From Microbacterium oleivorans NBRC 103075 (lineage in GTDB: Bacteria > Actinomycetota > Actinomycetes > Actinomycetales > Microbacteriaceae), in the NCBI RefSeq assembly GCF_001552475.1, contig NZ_BCRG01000004.1, forward strand, positions 1-64,000: a stretch of DNA of 64,000 nt, written 5' to 3'. Below the pieces are notes generated by a model, which saw only the letters and a list, made by a program, of their open reading frames with translations, was not told the origin of the DNA and ran no database searches. How positions within the stretch are numbered: position 1 is the stretch's first letter; each line of letters begins with the position of its first letter. A program made the position numbers and the translations under genes. Shown piece by piece: positions 36,396 through 44,447 of the stretch.

Positions 36396-37295
36396 ATGAC
36401 ACACCTCCCTCTTCACTCCGCCCTGCCCTCATCCCGCACGCTCACCCGTTGCCGTTCCCTCGCCGCCGTCACCGCGATTGCGGTCGGAGCTCTCACCCTC
36501 GCCGGATGCGCCTCATCCGAACCGGAAGTGACATCACCACAGCCTGTAGCCACCACCCACGTGCACAGCATCGTGCCTGCCCCGGACGGAAACGGGTTCC
36601 TCATCGGCACCCACGAAGGCATCTACACCGCCACCGAGGACGGCCAGCTCGGTGACCCGGTCGCCGGCCCCGTGTTCGATGCGATGGGTCTGACCTCGAT
36701 CGACGGCACCCTGATCGCCTCCGGTCACCCCGGGCCCGACACTCCTCCCGAACTCGGCGCCCCGCACCTGGGCATCATCCGCAGCACCGACACCGCGCAG
36801 TCCTGGCAACCCGTCGCCTACACCGGCGAGAAGGACTTCCACGTCCTCGCCGCCGGCCCTAGCGGCACCCTGTACGGCATCACGACCGACAACCCCGATA
36901 TCCTCACCAGCACCGACCAGGGCCAGACATGGGCACCCACCGGCAGCGCCCTGCCGGCGTTCAACCTGACCGTCGACGCAGATGAACGCCTCATCGCATC
37001 CACTCCCGACGGACTACAGGTGAGCCTCGACGGCGGGGGCCGCTTCGTCCCGTGGGACGGTGCCCCACTCATCGCACTTCTCAACACGTCCCCCGACCGG
37101 CAACGCATTGTCGGGATTGGCAGCGGCAACACCCTCTGGGTCGCGCAGGCAGGATCACAGGCGTGGGAGCAAGTGGGCGTTGCCCCAGCCACCCCGCAGG
37201 CCGTTGCGATTACCGACACTGGCGACATCCTTATCGCCGGGGAATCGGGGCTCACCGCGCTACCCGTCTCCAAGCAGTTGACTTCACCGAACTGA
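36396..37295 (+). CDS. F510_1955-family beta-propeller lipoprotein
   Basis: The 299-residue protein has a lipobox (LTLAGCAS) and repeated beta-propeller strands with sialidase-like blades: VHSIVPAPDGNGFLIGTHEGIYT, IIRSTDTAQSWQPV, LTSTDQGQTWAPTG. This matches the F510_1955 glycosylhydrolase-like family that accompanies copper genes in actinobacteria. Enzyme activity is not shown by the motifs. It is probably surface-exposed. Confidence 0.8.
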   Translation: MTHLPLHSALPSSRTLTRCRSLAAVTAIAVGALTLAGCASSEPEVTSPQPVATTHVHSIVPAPDGNGFLIGTHEGIYTATEDGQLGDPVAGPVFDAMGLTSIDGTLIASGHPGPDTPPELGAPHLGIIRSTDTAQSWQPVAYTGEKDFHVLAAGPSGTLYGITTDNPDILTSTDQGQTWAPTGSALPAFNLTVDADERLIASTPDGLQVSLDGGGRFVPWDGAPLIALLNTSPDRQRIVGIGSGNTLWVAQAGSQAWEQVGVAPATPQAVAITDTGDILIAGESGLTALPVSKQLTSPN

Positions 37296-37301
37296 CCGAC
37301 C

Positions 37302-38717
37302 ATGACGGACATCCAGAGCGTCACTGACGACGTCCCATGCGGTTGCGGTCCCACTGCGGAAGAGGCCCGCACGCTACGTGGGGGAATCACTCGGAGGCGC
37401 GCGCTCAGCGCCGGCGCGATCGGGGTCTTCCTCGCCGCGACCGGAGCCAGCCTCGCTCCGTCAGCATTCGCCGCGGAATACCCCACCTGGGATGACGTCG
37501 AAAAGGCTCGGAACAACGAGGCCGCGAAGGGCGCCGAAGTCACCCGAATTCAAGGGCTGATCCGATCACTCGAGCAGGACGTGGACACGAAGCAAGCCGA
37601 AGCCGACCGGCTCGGCCAAGAACATGTCCTCGCTCTGGAGGCCTACGAGGACGCCGTCGCGCGCGCCGAGTCCCTCCAGCAACAGGCCGACGCCGAGTCG
37701 GCCCGGGCCGACGCTGCCGCGGCCAAGCTTGGTGCCCTCGCGGCTGAGCAATACCGCTCAGGGAACACCGATCCGACCCTGGACCTGTTCTTTTCCGGCT
37801 CCGCCGGTTCCGCAGAGGATCTGCTGTCCCGGTTGGGGACGATGGACCGTCTCGTCGACGCGAACCGGGAGGTCTACGCCGACGCTGCTGGCGCCCGCGA
37901 CAGCGCACGCCACCTCAGCGATCAAGCTCAGGTAGCTCGCGACGAACGTAACCGCCGGGAGGCGGAAGCCGAACAAAAGATGCAGACGGCGCAAGCAGCG
38001 GCGCAGGCAGCCCTGGCCGCGCTAGCTAGTCAGAACGAGTACCGTGACGTGCTCGACGCTCAACTCGCAGCCCTTCAAGACACAACATCCCGCACAATCA
38101 GCCAGTACCAGGCCGGTGTGGAAGTTCGACGCAGGGAGCGCGAGGCGCGCATCCGCCGAGCGCGGGAAGCAGCGGCTGCCCGCGCTCGCGAAGAAGAACG
38201 ACGCCGCCGCGAGGAAGAACGGCGCCGACAAGCCCCAAACAACGTCGGAGCCGGAGGCGAAAGCTCCAGTAGCGGGGGCGGCGGGGGGAAGGTCCAGTCC
38301 TCCGGGTGGGTTCGACCGGCGCACGGATGGATCAGCTCGTGGTTCGGAACCCGCGGCAGCATCTGCCGTAACGGCTACTGCACCCGCGCCGGCCACCGGG
38401 GGATTGACTTCGCGAGCAGCTGCGGATCCCCGATCTACGCCGCCTACCCCGGCACCGTCATCTTTGCTGGATACAGCGGCGCATGGGGCAACTACATCAA
38501 GATCCAGCACGCAGACGGCACGGTCACTGGGTACGCGCACATCATGAACGGTGGCTACAACGTCAACTACGGGCAACGAGTGCGCGCCGGTCAAGTTATT
38601 GCGTACATCGGCAGCACCGGCGCCTCCAGCGGCTGCCACCTCCACTTCGAGGTATACGTCGGCGGCGTCCGGGTTGACCCTGCCCCCTTCCTCCGAGCAC
38701 GAGGGGTCGCAGTTTGA
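37302..38717 (+). CDS. secreted coiled-coil M23 peptidase
   Basis: The 471-residue protein has a twin-arginine-like leader (ITRRRALSAGAIGVFLAATG), about 250 residues of coiled coil (PcsB/EnvC-like), an Arg/Glu-rich hinge, and a C-terminal LytM domain with the zinc motifs HRGIDF and HLHFEV. It should cut peptidoglycan cross-bridges. A Cys-rich N-terminus before the leader (DVPCGCGP) is odd. It lies in the copper module 6 bp after the propeller gene. Why a wall hydrolase travels with copper genes is unclear. Confidence 0.85.
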   Translation: MTDIQSVTDDVPCGCGPTAEEARTLRGGITRRRALSAGAIGVFLAATGASLAPSAFAAEYPTWDDVEKARNNEAAKGAEVTRIQGLIRSLEQDVDTKQAEADRLGQEHVLALEAYEDAVARAESLQQQADAESARADAAAAKLGALAAEQYRSGNTDPTLDLFFSGSAGSAEDLLSRLGTMDRLVDANREVYADAAGARDSARHLSDQAQVARDERNRREAEAEQKMQTAQAAAQAALAALASQNEYRDVLDAQLAALQDTTSRTISQYQAGVEVRRREREARIRRAREAAAARAREEERRRREEERRRQAPNNVGAGGESSSSGGGGGKVQSSGWVRPAHGWISSWFGTRGSICRNGYCTRAGHRGIDFASSCGSPIYAAYPGTVIFAGYSGAWGNYIKIQHADGTVTGYAHIMNGGYNVNYGQRVRAGQVIAYIGSTGASSGCHLHFEVYVGGVRVDPAPFLRARGVAV

Positions 38718-39181
38718 ACCACCCCACGCCCGGACCGCCCGCGGGCACAACCGTCCGCCGCTCGGAGGCAGCACCTGGCGAAGAGCGAACATCTGCCCTG
38801 GAGCATGCGTTGAAACTGCGTGCCTTCGATGGCCGGATGACCGTTCCGGAGAGGGCAGCCCATATTGCTGTGTACCTTGAGCTGGCGCGAGAGCTTGATA
38901 CACGCGACGCGCAGTCCGAGGGTGTATCGCCTGACCTGTGCGCGTGGGACTCTACGGTCATTCAGGCCGCCGACGCCTGCCGGGAAGTTGCGGTGACGCT
39001 CGGCCAGGCCACCGTCGAGCTGGCCGCGGTACGGAATGCGGCGCGGCGGTGCCTGTCCGCGATCTCGTCGTGTGGCGACATCTGCGGACCACACAAGGAG
39101 GCAACTGCTTCCTGCGCACGGCGAGTGGACATCGCCAGACGAGGGGCGAAGGCTTGCGCGGACCTCATTTCATCCATCTGA
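38714..39181 (+). CDS. Cys-rich helical protein, possible copper-storage protein
   Basis: The 155-residue protein is predicted all-helical after a Pro-rich start. Seven Cys are spread along the helices (DLCAW, DACREVAV, RRCLSAISSCGDICGPH, ASCARR, KACADL). Four-helix Csp proteins hold many Cu(I) ions with such inward-facing Cys, so a copper-storage role is a reasonable guess in this module, though the exact family is not recognised. It starts with TTG overlapping the M23 gene stop and is the last gene before spacer S4. Confidence 0.55.
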   Translation: MNHPTPGPPAGTTVRRSEAAPGEERTSALEHALKLRAFDGRMTVPERAAHIAVYLELARELDTRDAQSEGVSPDLCAWDSTVIQAADACREVAVTLGQATVELAAVRNAARRCLSAISSCGDICGPHKEATASCARRVDIARRGAKACADLISSI

Positions 39182-39203
39182 GCAGCCTTCTGCTGCGGTC
39201 GCA

Positions 39204-39297
39204 CCGATAACGATCGTTTGCGGCGCGGTGAGTGAAGGCACACCAGATCGAATGCCAGAAACGTGCGCCGTAAGCGGGTTTCGGTAGGCGTATTCGG
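39204..39297 (+). repeat. cassette spacer S4
   Basis: This 94-bp copy starts CCGATAACGATCGTTTGCGG and ends GGCGTATTCGG. The right half (GAAACGTGCGCCG, GGGTTTCGG) matches S3. It divides the copper module from the cadmium module. Confidence 0.8.
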
Positions 39298-39376
39298 TGG
39301 GGTGTGAGCCGGATGTACTTACACCCAGGCCCCAGAGATGTCGCCTGGGGTGAAGCCGTTCCAATAGGTCATCAAT

Positions 39377-39393
39377 CACTGTATAGTTCAGTG
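39377..39393. promoter_or_regulatory. CmtR operator overlapping the cmtR promoter
   Basis: CACTG and CAGTG are inverted around TATAGTT, which also contains a -10-like TATAGT. The site ends a few bases before the GTG start of cmtR. A metal-free CmtR dimer bound here would block transcription of cmtR-cadA-cadD-lspA. Confidence 0.65.
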
Positions 39394-39394
39394 T

Positions 39395-39754
39395 GTGCTG
39401 ACTATTTCCTCACGCCTCGATGTCATGAACCGGCTCGGCCGGGCCATGGCCGATCCCACGCGTTCCCGAATCCTAATGTCTCTGCTCGGTGGACCGAGCT
39501 ACCCGGCTGTGCTCTCTCGTGAGCTGGAGCTGACGCGTTCGAACGTGTCGAACCATCTCACCTGCCTGCGTGACTGCGGGATTGTCGTTGCCGAGCCGGA
39601 GGGTCGCCAGACTCGTTACGAGATCGCCGACCCGCATCTTACGGCTGCGCTCGTCGCGCTCGTGGACGTGACGCTGGCGGTCGATGAGCACGCGCCGTGC
39701 GTGGACTCTGCGTGCACGGTGGCTGGCTGCTGTGGGACGGGGGCGGACGCGTGA
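39395..39754 (+). CDS. cmtR: CmtR-type cadmium/lead-sensing ArsR-family repressor
   Basis: The 119-residue winged-helix repressor has LTRSNVSNHLTCLRDCGIV as recognition region. Cys57, Cys61 and Cys102 fall at exactly the positions of the metal ligands of Mycobacterium tuberculosis CmtR, which senses Cd(II)/Pb(II). Extra Cys in the tail (SACTVAGCCG) may add affinity. Its stop overlaps the GTG of cadA. It should release an upstream palindrome when metal binds. Confidence 0.92.
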   Translation: MLTISSRLDVMNRLGRAMADPTRSRILMSLLGGPSYPAVLSRELELTRSNVSNHLTCLRDCGIVVAEPEGRQTRYEIADPHLTAALVALVDVTLAVDEHAPCVDSACTVAGCCGTGADA

Positions 39755-41676
39755 GCGCGGCGTGTGGCTGCGAGCACGAGCCTGCCCAGCCTGCCACTGC
39801 GGCGGAGGATGAGACCGAAGAGGTTGTGCGGCCCTGGTGGAGGGACCGTGGGATCATGGTGCCGGTCTTCTCCGGTGTCGCATTCCTGGCCGGTCTGATC
39901 CTTGAATGGTCCGGCCTCGAGATCCCGGCGCTGGTGTTGTTCTGGGCCGGTCTGCTCCTCGGTGCGTCGACGTTCACGCCCGGCGCGATCCGGAAACTGT
40001 TCAAGGGCAAGCTCGGTATCGGGCTGCTGATGACGATCAGCGCGATCGGCGCGGTCATCCTCGGCTACGTGGAGGAGGCTGCGGCTCTGGCGTTCTTGTA
40101 CTCGATTGCTGAGGCGCTCGAGGACAAGGCGATGGACCGTGCCCGGGGCGGGCTGAGGGCGCTGCTGAAGCTCGTGCCGGAGACAGCGACCGTGCTGCAG
40201 AACGGCGTCTCTGCGCAGGTGCCCGCGAGAGAGCTGACGGTCGGCCAGGTCATGGTGGTCCGTCCCGGCGAGCGGATCGCAACCGACGGGATCGTCCGTT
40301 CTGGCCGCTCCAGCCTGGACACCTCGGCGATCACCGGGGAGTCGATCCCCGTCGAGGTCGAGCCCGGCGATGCGGTGTCGGCTGGTGCGATCAACAGCGC
40401 CGGCGCGCTGGAGGTCGAAACGACCGCTGCGGGCACCGACAACTCGCTCACCACGATCGTGGAGCTGGTCGAGAAGGCGCAGACCGAGAAGGGCGAGCGT
40501 GCACGTCTCGCGGACAGGATCGCCCGCCCGCTCGTACCCGGCGTTCTGATCCTCGCAGCGCTCGTCGCGATCATCGGGTCGCTGCTGGGCGATCCAGAGG
40601 TGTGGATCACCCGCGCGCTTGTCGTGCTGGTCGCCGCTTCTCCGTGTGCGCTGGCGATCTCGGTGCCGCTGACGGTCGTCGCCGCGATCGGCGCAGCAAG
40701 CAAGTTCGGCGTGATCATCAAGTCCGGCGCCGTCTTCGAGCGCTTCGGCACGGTCCGCCACGTCGCGGTCGACAAGACCGGCACCCTCACCCGCAACGAA
40801 CCTGCGGTCACCGCGGTGCTCACTGCGAACGGCGTGACCGAGACACAGGCGCTGGCCTGGGCGGCCGCACTGGAGCAGCACAGCACGCATCCCCTTGCCT
40901 CTGCGATCACCGCCGCGGCCCCGGGCACACCGGCAGCTGCAGATGTGACCGAGCAGGCCGGGCACGGCATCGACGGCACTGTCGGCGGATCGAGAATCAC
41001 CGTCGGCAGTCCTCGCTGGCTGGACGCGGGCGACCTCGGGAAGCAGGTCGCGGAGTTGGAGGAGCAGGGCATGACCGTCGTGATCGTCCACCGCGACGGA
41101 ACCCCCGTCGCCGCGATCGGCGTCCGCGACGAACTGCGCCCTGAAGTCCCCGAGGTAGTCCGGACGCTCACCAACCAAGGCGTCGGCGTGACGATGCTCA
41201 CCGGAGACAACGCCCGCACCGCTCGTGCACTGGCCGCGCAGGCCGGGATCAGCAACGTGCGCGCGGAACTGCGTCCCGAGGATAAGGCAACCGCGATCGG
41301 CGAGCTGTCAAAGGCGGGGCCGGTCGCGATGATCGGCGACGGAATCAACGACGCACCGGCCCTCGCTGGCGCAGACATCGGTATCGCGATGGGCGCCACC
41401 GGCTCCGACGCGGCAATCGAATCCGCCGACGTGGCCTTCACCGGCCATGATCTGCGCCTCATCCCGCGAGCGTTCGATCACGCCCGCCGCGGTCGACGGA
41501 TCATCAACCAGAACATCATCCTGTCGCTGCTGATCATCACTGCACTGCTCCCGCTCGCGCTCTTCGGCGTCCTGGGGCTCGCGGCCGTCGTCCTGGTCCA
41601 CGAGGTCGCGGAGGTCATCGTGATCCTCAACGGTCTGCGCGCCGCACGCACCCGCACGCCACGACTGGAAAGCTGA
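39751..41676 (+). CDS. cadA: CadA-type Cd/Zn/Pb-exporting P-type ATPase
   Basis: The 641-residue pump has the SPC membrane motif (Ser297-Pro-Cys in AASPCALAIS) typical of Zn/Cd/Pb exporters, Asp341 in DKTGTLTRNE as phosphorylation site, ITGESIPVEV and GDGINDAPALAGADIGIAMG. The N-terminus has only a short Cys motif (CGCEHE) and no full HMA domain. It exports Cd(II) and related ions. GTG overlaps the cmtR stop, and its own stop overlaps cadD. Confidence 0.92.
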   Translation: MSAACGCEHEPAQPATAAEDETEEVVRPWWRDRGIMVPVFSGVAFLAGLILEWSGLEIPALVLFWAGLLLGASTFTPGAIRKLFKGKLGIGLLMTISAIGAVILGYVEEAAALAFLYSIAEALEDKAMDRARGGLRALLKLVPETATVLQNGVSAQVPARELTVGQVMVVRPGERIATDGIVRSGRSSLDTSAITGESIPVEVEPGDAVSAGAINSAGALEVETTAAGTDNSLTTIVELVEKAQTEKGERARLADRIARPLVPGVLILAALVAIIGSLLGDPEVWITRALVVLVAASPCALAISVPLTVVAAIGAASKFGVIIKSGAVFERFGTVRHVAVDKTGTLTRNEPAVTAVLTANGVTETQALAWAAALEQHSTHPLASAITAAAPGTPAAADVTEQAGHGIDGTVGGSRITVGSPRWLDAGDLGKQVAELEEQGMTVVIVHRDGTPVAAIGVRDELRPEVPEVVRTLTNQGVGVTMLTGDNARTARALAAQAGISNVRAELRPEDKATAIGELSKAGPVAMIGDGINDAPALAGADIGIAMGATGSDAAIESADVAFTGHDLRLIPRAFDHARRGRRIINQNIILSLLIITALLPLALFGVLGLAAVVLVHEVAEVIVILNGLRAARTRTPRLES

Positions 41677-42284
41677 TGCTCGCAACTATCGGTTCAGCGA
41701 TCGGCCTGTTCGCGGCAACCAACATCGACGACATTGTCGTGCTCACCGTGCTGTTCCTGGCTTCCAGTCGAGGGAAGCCCCGGCCGTGGCAGATCGTCGC
41801 GGGCCAGTATCTCGGGTTCATCACCCTCGTCGTGATCAGCGTGATCGCCGCTCTCGGTCTCACCATCGTTCCGGACGAATGGGTCGGTTTCCTGGGTCTG
41901 ATCCCGCTCGGCATCGGCATCTGGACGCTCATTCGCGGCCTGCGCCGTAACAGCGATGACGATGATGACGACTCCAAGATCACCGCGGTCGGACTATGGG
42001 GCGTCGCAGGGATCACGATCGCCAACGGGGCCGACAACATCTCCCTCTACACGCCGATCTTCCGCACCAGCGCCCCCAGCGACGTCGCGATCATGATCGT
42101 CGTATTCCTGATCCTCGTCGCGGTCTGGTGCGCGGCCGGCCGGCTGATCGGCACCAACAAGGCTGTTACCGAGGGGCTGGAGCGCGTCGAGCACTGGCTC
42201 GTACCGGCCGTGTTCATCGGCCTGGGCCTGTTCATCCTGATCGAATCTGGGGTCATCGTCCGTCTGATCGAGGTGCTCGCATGA
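41676..42284 (+). CDS. cadD: CadD-family cadmium resistance transporter
   Basis: The 202-residue membrane protein has about five to six helices and the family signatures FAATNIDDIVVLTVLF and ITIANGADNISLYTPIF, separated by an Asp-rich cytoplasmic loop (DDDDDDSK) that may bind metal. CadD proteins give cadmium resistance. It overlaps cadA by one base and lspA by four. Confidence 0.9.
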   Translation: MLATIGSAIGLFAATNIDDIVVLTVLFLASSRGKPRPWQIVAGQYLGFITLVVISVIAALGLTIVPDEWVGFLGLIPLGIGIWTLIRGLRRNSDDDDDDSKITAVGLWGVAGITIANGADNISLYTPIFRTSAPSDVAIMIVVFLILVAVWCAAGRLIGTNKAVTEGLERVEHWLVPAVFIGLGLFILIESGVIVRLIEVLA

Positions 42285-42814
42285 CCTCCTCCCAGTCAGA
42301 GGCTCATCCGCCCGCTGCACGCAAGCTGTCGTCGACCCGGCGGCGGCAGCTCACTGGTGGAGCGCTCTTGATCGCCGTGGTCGTCGTGCTGATCGATCAG
42401 GGAACCAAGGTGTGGGCCGAAGCGACCCTCACCGACCGTGAGCGCATCCCGCTGATCGGTGACCTGCTGGGTTTGCAGCTCGCCTATAACCCCGGAGCGG
42501 CATTCTCCTTCGGGGAAGGCTTCACCTGGGTGTTCGCGCTGCTCGCTGTCGCCGCCACGGTCACAGCGATCGTGTTCGCGTTCCGAGTGCAACGCGTGAG
42601 ATGGGCGATCGTCATCGGCGCGCTCGGCGGCGCTTCCGCCTCACACGCAGGCGACCGCCTTTTCCGGGACCCCGGATTCGCCCGTGGTCACGTCGTGGAC
42701 TTCCTCGCCTACGGAAACTGGTTCATCGGCAACATCGCCGACATCGTAATCTTCGCCGCAGCGATCACCGGAGCAGTTTTCATGATCCGCGCCGGGGATG
42801 AGAGCACCGAGTGA
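42281..42814 (+). CDS. lspA: signal peptidase II homologue of the metal operon
   Basis: The 177-residue four-helix protein has LspA motifs: IDQGTKVWAE, YNPGAAFSFGEG, HAGDRLFRDPGFARGHVVDFL and IGNIADIVI, with both catalytic Asp. Housekeeping LspA trims lipoproteins. Extra copies are regularly found in lead/cadmium operons next to CadA-like pumps, where their role is debated. The GNxxDR motif is altered to HAGDR. Translation is coupled to cadD. Confidence 0.85.
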   Translation: MTSSQSEAHPPAARKLSSTRRRQLTGGALLIAVVVVLIDQGTKVWAEATLTDRERIPLIGDLLGLQLAYNPGAAFSFGEGFTWVFALLAVAATVTAIVFAFRVQRVRWAIVIGALGGASASHAGDRLFRDPGFARGHVVDFLAYGNWFIGNIADIVIFAAAITGAVFMIRAGDESTE

Positions 42815-42888
42815 GATCCGTTGTGCGGTGGTGGGACACCCATCAACTCGCCCTCTACATCGGCGCGATCGCCGTGGGCAGCCGTTGA
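42811..42888 (+). pseudogene. N-terminal fragment resembling an arsenite/bile-acid-type permease
   Basis: A GTG right at the end of lspA opens 25 codons, reading WWDTHQLALYIGAIAVG, then stops. This resembles the first residues and first helix of BASS/arsenic-resistance permeases. Nothing that continues the protein follows, so it looks like a gene cut off by a rearrangement between the cadmium genes and the small genes to the right. The identification rests on a short stretch. Confidence 0.4.
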
Positions 42889-42900
42889 GTGAGTTCACGC

Positions 42901-43053
42901 TTAGGCAGGCGGGCGGTCGCGATGTAGGCGCAGAGCCACCCACCAGCCGCATCGTCGACAGATGAAAGCGCGATCGTCTCCGAGTGCGTGCAGCTTCTTG
43001 CGTGGCAGATGTCGCCCGCAGCACGTGCACGCAACGTCCTCGTCAGTCGCCAT
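42901..43053 (-). CDS. 50-residue zinc-ribbon protein
   Basis: The product begins MATDEDVACTCCGRHLPRKK and ends FICRRCGWWVALRLHRDR. Two CxxC pairs separated by about 20 residues form a typical zinc ribbon or rubredoxin-like knuckle. It overlaps the end of the upstream thioredoxin-like gene by 11 bp, so both are in one operon. Role unknown. Confidence 0.6.
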   Translation of the reverse strand: MATDEDVACTCCGRHLPRKKLHALGDDRAFICRRCGWWVALRLHRDRPPA

Positions 43054-43354
43054 GAGCGGAGAGCGCCTCTCGAATCTGTTCAACCGTTGGCATCCCGGCC
43101 AGCCCAGCAGGGGTGCTGTAAATACGGCAGGCGAGGTCATTGCTTCGCCCCGACCCCGGAAAGAGATCGTTGCCATCCAGGGTGATCGTGGGGGAGCCCG
43201 CGAACGAGACTGCGCCCGCGTCCTCCTCCGTCCGGATGAGTCGGTAGTGAACCTCCGATTCGTCGTGGCCTGTTTCTCGTAGCGCCTCAGAAACACGACG
43301 GCCAGCCTCAACCCAGCTGGGGCAACCGGCGATATAAAGCAGCTCAATCTCCAC
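43043..43354 (-). CDS. thioredoxin-fold protein with CxxW motif
   Basis: The 103-residue protein starts MEIELLYIAGCPSWVEAG, with the single active-site Cys in GCPSW where thioredoxins have CxxC, and includes AGSPTITLDGNDLFPG for the cis-Pro region. Small proteins of this type often sit near mercury and arsenic genes in actinobacteria. A redox or metal-transfer role is likely but unproven. It is followed by the zinc-ribbon gene. Confidence 0.7.
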   Translation of the reverse strand: MEIELLYIAGCPSWVEAGRRVSEALRETGHDESEVHYRLIRTEEDAGAVSFAGSPTITLDGNDLFPGSGRSNDLACRIYSTPAGLAGMPTVEQIREALSAHGD

Positions 43355-43402
43355 GACTCAATCATCCTCGACTTCGCTGTTGATGTCGTGCCCGGGCTAC
43401 CA

Positions 43403-43514
43403 CCGAAAACGATCGTTTCTGGGACGGTCGATTCGTGCGCCGCGGAAGCCCGCCGAAACTCAGGGCCGTATCGAAACCCGGTTTCGGGACAAACGGTTTC
43501 GGCAGGGGGTTTTG
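43403..43514 (+). repeat. cassette spacer S5
   Basis: This 112-bp copy starts CCGAAAACGATCGTTTCTGG and carries two CCGAAAC/GTTTCGG inverted pairs before ending near GGGGGTTTTGACG. Its first 40 bases resemble S6 (both GGGACGG). It separates the cadmium and arsenic modules and lies between two leftward genes. Confidence 0.78.
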
Positions 43515-43521
43515 ACGTGCC

Positions 43522-44025
43522 TCAGGGGCGGCGGCGCTCGATGAGTATCGTGTCGCGCCAGTTGCCAGCCCAGGGGCCGTAGGTCATGTACGCGATGCGT
43601 TCGCGGTGGCCGATGCGGCGGAAGCCGGCACGCTCGTGAAGGGCCAGGCTGGCGGTGTTCTCGGGGAAGATGCTTGCTTGCACCGTCCAGATGTCAGCGG
43701 CGTCAGCTGCGCGCAGGAAGGAGGTGAGAAGTGCCGTGCCGACGCCGCGCCCGTGGGCTCGATCGGCAACATAGACGGAGTGTTCTACGACTCCGCGGTA
43801 GACCTCGCGTGCAGAGACGCGGGATGCGGCAACCCAGCCGAGGACTGAGCCGGCGGGATCGGTGGCGACGAGTCGGCCAACCTGGAGCTTTCCTTGGTCG
43901 AAGCCGGCCCAGGATGGGGGCTCGCTTTCGAACGTCGCGTTTCCGGCGGCGATGCCTTCGCGGTAGATCGTTTCCACCTCGAGCCAGTCCCTCTCGGTCA
44001 GGGCCCGTACCGCGATGTCGCTCAT
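43522..44025 (-). CDS. arsN1: ArsN1-like GNAT N-acetyltransferase
   Basis: The 167-residue protein is close to phosphinothricin acetyltransferases: AVRALTERDWLEVETIYREGIAAGNATFE, HSVYVADRAHGRGVGTALL for acetyl-CoA, and a C-terminal WRDTILIERR. In arsenic operons such enzymes (ArsN1) acetylate arsinothricin. The neighbouring arsR makes that assignment likely, though phosphinothricin or methionine sulfoximine remain possible substrates. Its start overlaps the arsR stop (ATGA). Confidence 0.78.
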   Translation of the reverse strand: MSDIAVRALTERDWLEVETIYREGIAAGNATFESEPPSWAGFDQGKLQVGRLVATDPAGSVLGWVAASRVSAREVYRGVVEHSVYVADRAHGRGVGTALLTSFLRAADAADIWTVQASIFPENTASLALHERAGFRRIGHRERIAYMTYGPWAGNWRDTILIERRRP

Positions 44026-44372
44026 GCGCGGAGGGCGCGGGATGCGGCGTCGAGAGCGTCGGTGATGACGCGGTAGTAGGCCCATCGGCCGCGCTGCTCG
44101 CGGGTAACGAGACCGGCGTCGACGAGCTGCTTCATGTGGTGTGACACGGTCGGCTGCGATAGGCCGACGGGCTCGGTGAGATCGCAGACGCACGCCTCCC
44201 CGTCAGCGGATGCGGCGATCAAGGACAGCAGGCGTACGCGGGTAGGGTCGCCGAGTGCTTTGAATGTTCGAGCGGTGCGCTCAGCGTCTTCAAGCGAGAT
44301 CACCGCCCCGGCCACCGGAGCGCAGCACGATTCGCTTCCCGCGGGGGCAAGGAGCGGGAACTGTGCAGTCAT
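44022..44372 (-). CDS. arsR: ArsR-family arsenic-responsive repressor
   Basis: The 116-residue repressor has a winged helix, CDLTEPVGLSQPTVSHHMKQLVDAG. Likely As(III) ligands are Cys in GEACVCDL and the pair SESCC near the N-terminus. It is divergent from the flavoprotein gene and upstream of the ArsN1-like gene. The gap between the divergent genes carries inverted ATTGAC/GTCAAT and several ATCGATG elements that may be its operator. Confidence 0.9.
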   Translation of the reverse strand: MTAQFPLLAPAGSESCCAPVAGAVISLEDAERTARTFKALGDPTRVRLLSLIAASADGEACVCDLTEPVGLSQPTVSHHMKQLVDAGLVTREQRGRWAYYRVITDALDAASRALRA

Positions 44373-44393
44373 ACTGCGATCCTCTCACGTCGT

Positions 44394-44445
44394 ATTGACA
44401 GTCGTCGATGTATCGATGATGCTCTACCCATCGATGTTCGTCAAT
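44394..44445. promoter_or_regulatory. arsR/flavoprotein divergent promoter and operator
   Basis: ATTGAC and GTCAAT form the outer arms, and inside lie ATCGATGATG and CCATCGATG. TTGACA within the left arm can serve as a -35 element for the rightward gene. The symmetric repeats suit ArsR dimers. Confidence 0.5.
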
Positions 44446-44447
44446 GG

